Below, piece by piece: positions 5,601-7,915 of a DNA stretch of 7,915 bases (within the stretch, counting starts at the first letter, position 1; every line of letters starts with the position of its first letter). Position numbers and translations under genes: made by a program. Below the pieces are notes generated by a model. That model had not been told where the DNA came from and searched no databases. It saw only the letters and a program-made list of their open reading frames with translations. Source of the DNA: Colimorpha sp045639845 (GTDB taxonomy: Bacteria > Bacteroidota > Bacteroidia > Bacteroidales > P3); the NCBI GenBank assembly GCA_045639845.1, contig JAZUDW010000032.1:1-7915 (forward strand). Reading direction: 5' to 3'.

Positions 5601-6097
5601 TGCAGCATCTCCATCACGAAGTCCATCGTAATGTCGCTGCCTTTATGAATGGTAAGGGTGTTGCTGCTCATGGTGCGTTGCGAAGCCACTTTCTCCGACA
5701 GGGCCTCCGGATAGGTGACAACCACGATAGGCGAAGCATCGTTGAGGCGTTTCACCACTTCCGACCGCTGCAACACGCTGGCATTGGAGACCTCCTCTAC
5801 CTGATAAGGCTTGCGGAAGGAGCTGGGAAAGAGGAGCACACGCTTCTTGTCGAGCTCTAGATCCACCTCGTCGAAGAGGCTCTCGATATCATTGAGCAGA
5901 TAATAGGCATCCTCTTTGCTGGGTGCGATAAAAAGATGCTGCCTATGTGGGTGGCGCTGTGCAAAGGTGGCTCCGACTAGTGAAAGCAAGGAGCCTTTGA
6001 GACCCGACAGATGAAGTCGTGCCTGCTGTGGCTGTAGGGATTGGGCAATACGGTCAATGAGTATCTCGCTTTGATACAGTTCGCTCAGCTTTGTCAT
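2690..6097 (-). CDS. mfd: Transcription-repair coupling factor Mfd
   Basis: Full-length 1135-residue Mfd, a DNA translocase that pushes stalled RNA polymerase off lesions and recruits UvrA for nucleotide excision repair. Residues about 1-340 form the UvrB-like module. It lacks a Walker A motif, as expected, and keeps an RGGLLDVF...RIDFFGD segment of the UvrA-contact type. Residues about 450-525 (ELKPGDYVTHIDYGVGQFSG onward) are the RNA-polymerase-interacting CarD-like domain. The helicase motor has Walker A GDVGFGKT (606-613), DEEQ (707-710), TATPIPRT (733-740) and QMRGRVGR (876-883). The translocation motif RDLDIRGAGNILGAEQSG lies at 926-943, and the C-terminal TRCF domain at about 990-1110. 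The ATG at 6097 gives the usual family start and has AAAGG just before it. The gene lies 142 bp after the rimO stop; I see no clear promoter in that gap, so read-through from rimO is possible. Confidence 0.98.
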   Translation of the reverse strand: MTKLSELYQSEILIDRIAQSLQPQQARLHLSGLKGSLLSLVGATFAQRHPHRQHLFIAPSKEDAYYLLNDIESLFDEVDLELDKKRVLLFPSSFRKPYQVEEVSNASVLQRSEVVKRLNDASPIVVVTYPEALSEKVASQRTMSSNTLTIHKGSDITMDFVMEMLQSYDFDHVDFVVEPGQFAIRGGLLDVFSYAYEHPFRIDFFGDAIDSIRSFDPVSQLSIKHHDEITIIPNLATRHAAHIQVDEKVNLLHYYGEDDFVWIQGVMMTSESIDASYAAARKVYENLQTTVPQTPPEQLYSTAHEFLKDLTRCKIVESGASVFYNKAARIEVNADVQPAFHKQFSLLAQSLHQYREQRYSILICTSNEQQRKRLEKIFSTLTLQDDTIDNVTKESLMADIRSMMIYQSLHAGFIDHDAHIVCFTDHEIFERYHKYHVRDMQNAHEALTLKELFELKPGDYVTHIDYGVGQFSGLEMIENNGKQQEVIRLLYKNNDTLYISIHSLHKISRYVGKEGSTPTLNRLGSSTWQVLKQKTKRQVKDIAKDLIALYAKRKASHGFAFSADSYLQNELEASFMYEDTPDQYKATRDVKDDMERQSPMDRLVCGDVGFGKTEVAMRAAFKAVCDSKQVAVLVPSTILAFQHYNTFVERLKDFPVTIDYLNRFRTAKEKTQLLKRLEEGRIDILIGTHAITNSKVKFKDLGLLIIDEEQKFGVSAKEKLRQMKVNVDCLTLTATPIPRTLQFSLMGARDLSVIQTPPPNRQPIQTELANFNEEVIRDAIRYELSRGGQAFFISNRVENLSEMAGLLQRLVPEATVAIAHGQMDGKVTEQTLLRFIEGEVDVLVATSIIENGLDIPNANTMIINNAQNFGLSDLHQMRGRVGRSNRKAFCYMLIPSYAALTDDAQKRLRAIEEFSTIGSGFNLAMRDLDIRGAGNILGAEQSGFISEIGYDMYHKILNEAIEELKENEFRELFLSEIEENKAYVKECVIETDLEVLIPDYYVTSVSERLLLYKELNDLTTDQQLDQYRERLIDRFGPIPTATQELIKTITLRTMAKDFGIERLVLKQNKLVCYFSTNPDNPFYSSANFSKLIQYATRHSRTAHFKEGNGRCSLVTDQVASIHQAIEVVRCIVGGA

Positions 6098-6239
6098 ACC
6101 TTTCGTAATATATTTTGATTCGCGTCACAGATAGCAGCACGCCACCGCTGCCAATACTGACTGGCACTCCTTACGGCATGGGCCCTACGGAGGATCGACA
6201 GCCAGAAGTAGAATTGAAAAGAGGGGAAGGATAGTGTTG

Positions 6240-7526
6240 TCACTTCACAGTGCCCATCAAGTCGTGCTCTACTGCCGACGTTATTGTAACATCATAAAAC
6301 TCGCCTACGGAGAGCGGTCGCGATGATGTGATAACTACTTCGTCGTCAACATCGGGAGAGTCGAACTCGGTACGTCCTATATAGTAATCGCCTTCGCGAC
6401 GATCGATCAGTGTGCGATAGGTCTTGCCTACTTTGGCTTCGTTTTTCTCCAATGAGATCTGTTCCTGTATAGCCATCAGCTCATCGATACGACGCTGTTT
6501 CTCGTCTTCATCGATGGGATCGCCCAAGGCATAGGAGGGTGTGCCCTCCTCGGGAGAATAGCCGAATACGCCCATACGGTCGAAACGTGCTTCTCGCACA
6601 AACGCTTGCAGCTCTGCATACTCGGCCTCGCCTTCGCCGGGATAGCCTACAATGAGCGTGGTGCGGATAGCCACATCGGGCATAAGCTCGCGGAACTGAC
6701 GGAGCAAGGCCAGGGTGCCTTCACGGTCGATGCCGCGCTGCATGGACTTGAGGATTTGGCTGTTGATATGCTGCAGCGGGATATCGATATAGTTGCATAT
6801 ATTTGGGTAACGCTGCATCACCTCGATAGCATCGGTGGGAAACGACGTTGGGTATGTATAGTGGAGACGTATCCAAGGAGCACCGGTCTCGGTGGCCAGA
6901 CGTTCAAGGAGCTCGCCCAAACGGCGCGAGCCATAGAGGTCAACGCCATAATAAGTAGTATCTTGCGAGATGACGATGATCTCTTTCACCCCATCGGCTA
7001 CCATCTGTTTGGCCTCTGCTACCAGCTCATCCATGGGACGCGACACATGCTTGCCTCTGATCAAGGGTATGGCACAATAGGAGCAACTACGGTTGCAACC
7101 TTCGGCAATCTTGAGGAAAGCATAGTGCGACGGCGTGCTTATCTTACGCTCATCGGCGAGCTGACCCGAATACTGATCAACAAGCGAGTTGATGAGTTCG
7201 TTCCACTCGTGCACTCCGTAATAGGCATCAATCTCGGGCATCTCGACCATCAGATCTTTCTTATAGCGTTCTATCAGGCATCCCACAGCGATGATCTTTC
7301 GCGGCTTCCGGCCTCGGGTCTTGACATCAATGAGCTCAAGAAGCATGTTTACCGATTCTTCTTTGGCATCGCCAATGAAACCGCACGTATTCACAATGCA
7401 GATATCCCAATCTTTGCGATTGCTGTCGAAACAAACTTCAAATCCGGCTTTTACGAGATGACCGGCAACATTTTCCGAATCAACCACATTCTTAGAGCAA
7501 CCTAAGGTGATAATATTGATCTTCAT
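6240..7526 (-). CDS. rimO: Ribosomal protein S12 methylthiotransferase RimO
   Basis: A 428-residue radical-SAM enzyme that adds a methylthio group to the conserved aspartate of ribosomal protein S12, acting in the cytosol with two iron-sulfur clusters. The N-terminal methylthiotransferase domain supplies three cluster cysteines: C10 in TLGCSKN, C48 in VNTCGF and C83 in VGCLIERY. The radical-SAM motif CNRSCSYC gives C144, C148 and C151. The C-terminal part, about 365-428, fits a TRAM domain (KVGKTYRTLIDRREGDYYIG, then a DSPDVDDEV stretch typical of RimO). The TLGCSKNVVDSE start separates it from its tRNA-modifying relative MiaB. Length and cysteines are complete. The ATG at 7526 is right at the conserved MKINIITLGC N-terminus. 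It lies 101 bp after the ftsY stop, with a terminator-like hairpin in between. ftsY next to rimO is a familiar order in Bacteroidales. Confidence 0.97.
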   Translation of the reverse strand: MKINIITLGCSKNVVDSENVAGHLVKAGFEVCFDSNRKDWDICIVNTCGFIGDAKEESVNMLLELIDVKTRGRKPRKIIAVGCLIERYKKDLMVEMPEIDAYYGVHEWNELINSLVDQYSGQLADERKISTPSHYAFLKIAEGCNRSCSYCAIPLIRGKHVSRPMDELVAEAKQMVADGVKEIIVISQDTTYYGVDLYGSRRLGELLERLATETGAPWIRLHYTYPTSFPTDAIEVMQRYPNICNYIDIPLQHINSQILKSMQRGIDREGTLALLRQFRELMPDVAIRTTLIVGYPGEGEAEYAELQAFVREARFDRMGVFGYSPEEGTPSYALGDPIDEDEKQRRIDELMAIQEQISLEKNEAKVGKTYRTLIDRREGDYYIGRTEFDSPDVDDEVVITSSRPLSVGEFYDVTITSAVEHDLMGTVK

Positions 7527-7543
7527 AGAGATTAGCAGGAGAG

Positions 7544-7615
7544 AAAAAAAAGAGAATAGGCAACTTTCAAAAAAACTGGTTGCTGACGAACCCTGATTTA
7601 TTGAAAGTTGCCTAT
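7544..7615 (-). terminator. 15 bp hairpin with T8 between ftsY and rimO
   Basis: On the - strand, ATAGGCAACTTTCAA (7615-7601) pairs perfectly over 15 bp with TTGAAAGTTGCCTAT (7570-7556) around a 30 nt loop. The loop contains its own small GGTT/AACC pairing. Four bases later a run of eight T follows (A8 at 7544-7551 on the + strand). It starts 13 nt after the ftsY stop and ends about 17 nt before the rimO start. It should stop or reduce transcription leaving ftsY. Since I see no good promoter in the remaining space, rimO may depend on partial read-through. Confidence 0.75.
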
Positions 7616-7627
7616 CGAATAAATATA

Positions 7628-7915
7628 TTATTTTTGAGAAAACAGTGAATCGGTAAATTCAGATGCATTGAACACCTGCAGATCGGTCATCTTCTCGCCC
7701 AGGCCGATATAGCGCACGGGAATCTTGAACTGATCGGCAATGCCGATGATCACGCCACCCTTGGCTGTGCCATCGAGCTTGGTGAGTGCCAGGGCATTGA
7801 CCTCGGTGGCTGCCGTGAACTGACGAGCCTGCTCTATAGCATTCTGCCCCGTAGAGGCATCGAGCACAAGGAGCACCTCGTGAGGTGCTTCGGGAATGAG
7901 CTTCTGCATCACCTT
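7628..7915 (-). CDS. ftsY: Signal recognition particle receptor FtsY, C-terminal part
   Basis: The last 95 residues of FtsY; the gene runs off the right edge, so its start and the N-terminal and P-loop parts are not seen. FtsY is the membrane-associated GTPase that receives ribosomes carrying signal recognition particle and hands them to the translocon. Visible landmarks of the SRP GTPase NG domain are the LLVLDASTGQNA strand after the G3 region, the guanine-specificity motif TKLD followed by GTAKGG, and the closing YIGLGEKMTDLQVF with the C-terminal helix. SRP protein Ffh is excluded by the lack of a following methionine-rich M domain: the protein stops soon after F-N-A-S-E-F, as FtsY does. 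The first three bases beyond 7912 read Lys in frame, so the internal GTG at 7912 is not the start. Confidence 0.95.
   Translation of the reverse strand, partial: KVMQKLIPEAPHEVLLVLDASTGQNAIEQARQFTAATEVNALALTKLDGTAKGGVIIGIADQFKIPVRYIGLGEKMTDLQVFNASEFTDSLFSQK

Noticed and set aside
5339..5860. A 173-codon open frame on the + strand
   Set aside because: Antisense to the UvrB-like part of mfd and shows no recognisable domain.
6098..6239. A possible small gene or promoter between rimO and mfd
   Set aside because: There is no convincing open frame and no TAnnTTTG on the - strand. Only a weak TGCCA/TGGCA hairpin and AAAGG before the mfd start are visible.
6606..7505. A 299-codon open frame on the + strand
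   Set aside because: Antisense shadow of rimO, which has all six cluster cysteines and full length.

Overview
The window looks like a chromosomal segment from a member of the Bacteroidota, most likely Bacteroidales of the Prevotella type. Four things point there: lipoprotein signals ending in SCEK, a type IX secretion-like C-terminal tail on the first partial gene, a promoter of the Bacteroidota form (TTG, 19 nt, TATTTTTG) and starts without clear Shine-Dalgarno sequences. The ftsY-rimO neighbourhood is also familiar from this group. Genus is an inference; no rRNA or marker allows more.

Layout. Positions 1-87 hold the last 28 codons of a secreted protein on the + strand. A 465 bp spacer with a heptad GTGAT repeat follows. 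Two small, related lipoproteins (553-1080 and 1092-1586, + strand) form a two-gene unit. From 1587 to 2689 lies 1.1 kb without a convincing protein gene, the convergent gap between the + strand lipoproteins and the - strand housekeeping genes. The rest is on the - strand, read right to left: the 3' end of ftsY (7915-7628), rimO (7526-6240) and a complete mfd (6097-2690).

The housekeeping cluster is ordinary. FtsY is the signal recognition particle receptor, RimO methylthiolates ribosomal protein S12, and Mfd couples repair to stalled transcription. A strong hairpin followed by a T run lies between ftsY and rimO, so rimO may be only partly co-transcribed with ftsY. Another hairpin with T10 lies after mfd.

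The unusual content is in the spacers. The 1.1 kb gap contains a 110 bp inverted repeat (1660-1769), a three-helix junction ending in T7 (1774-1836) whose left flank recurs at 102-132, a canonical promoter (1966-1995) followed by about 230 nt with repeated hairpins and a terminator-like end (a candidate small RNA), a 242 bp MITE-like element (2229-2470), and an array of AATTYACG motifs spaced 10-11 bp apart (2459-2539). None of these could be compared with other genomes here, so their copy number and novelty are untested.
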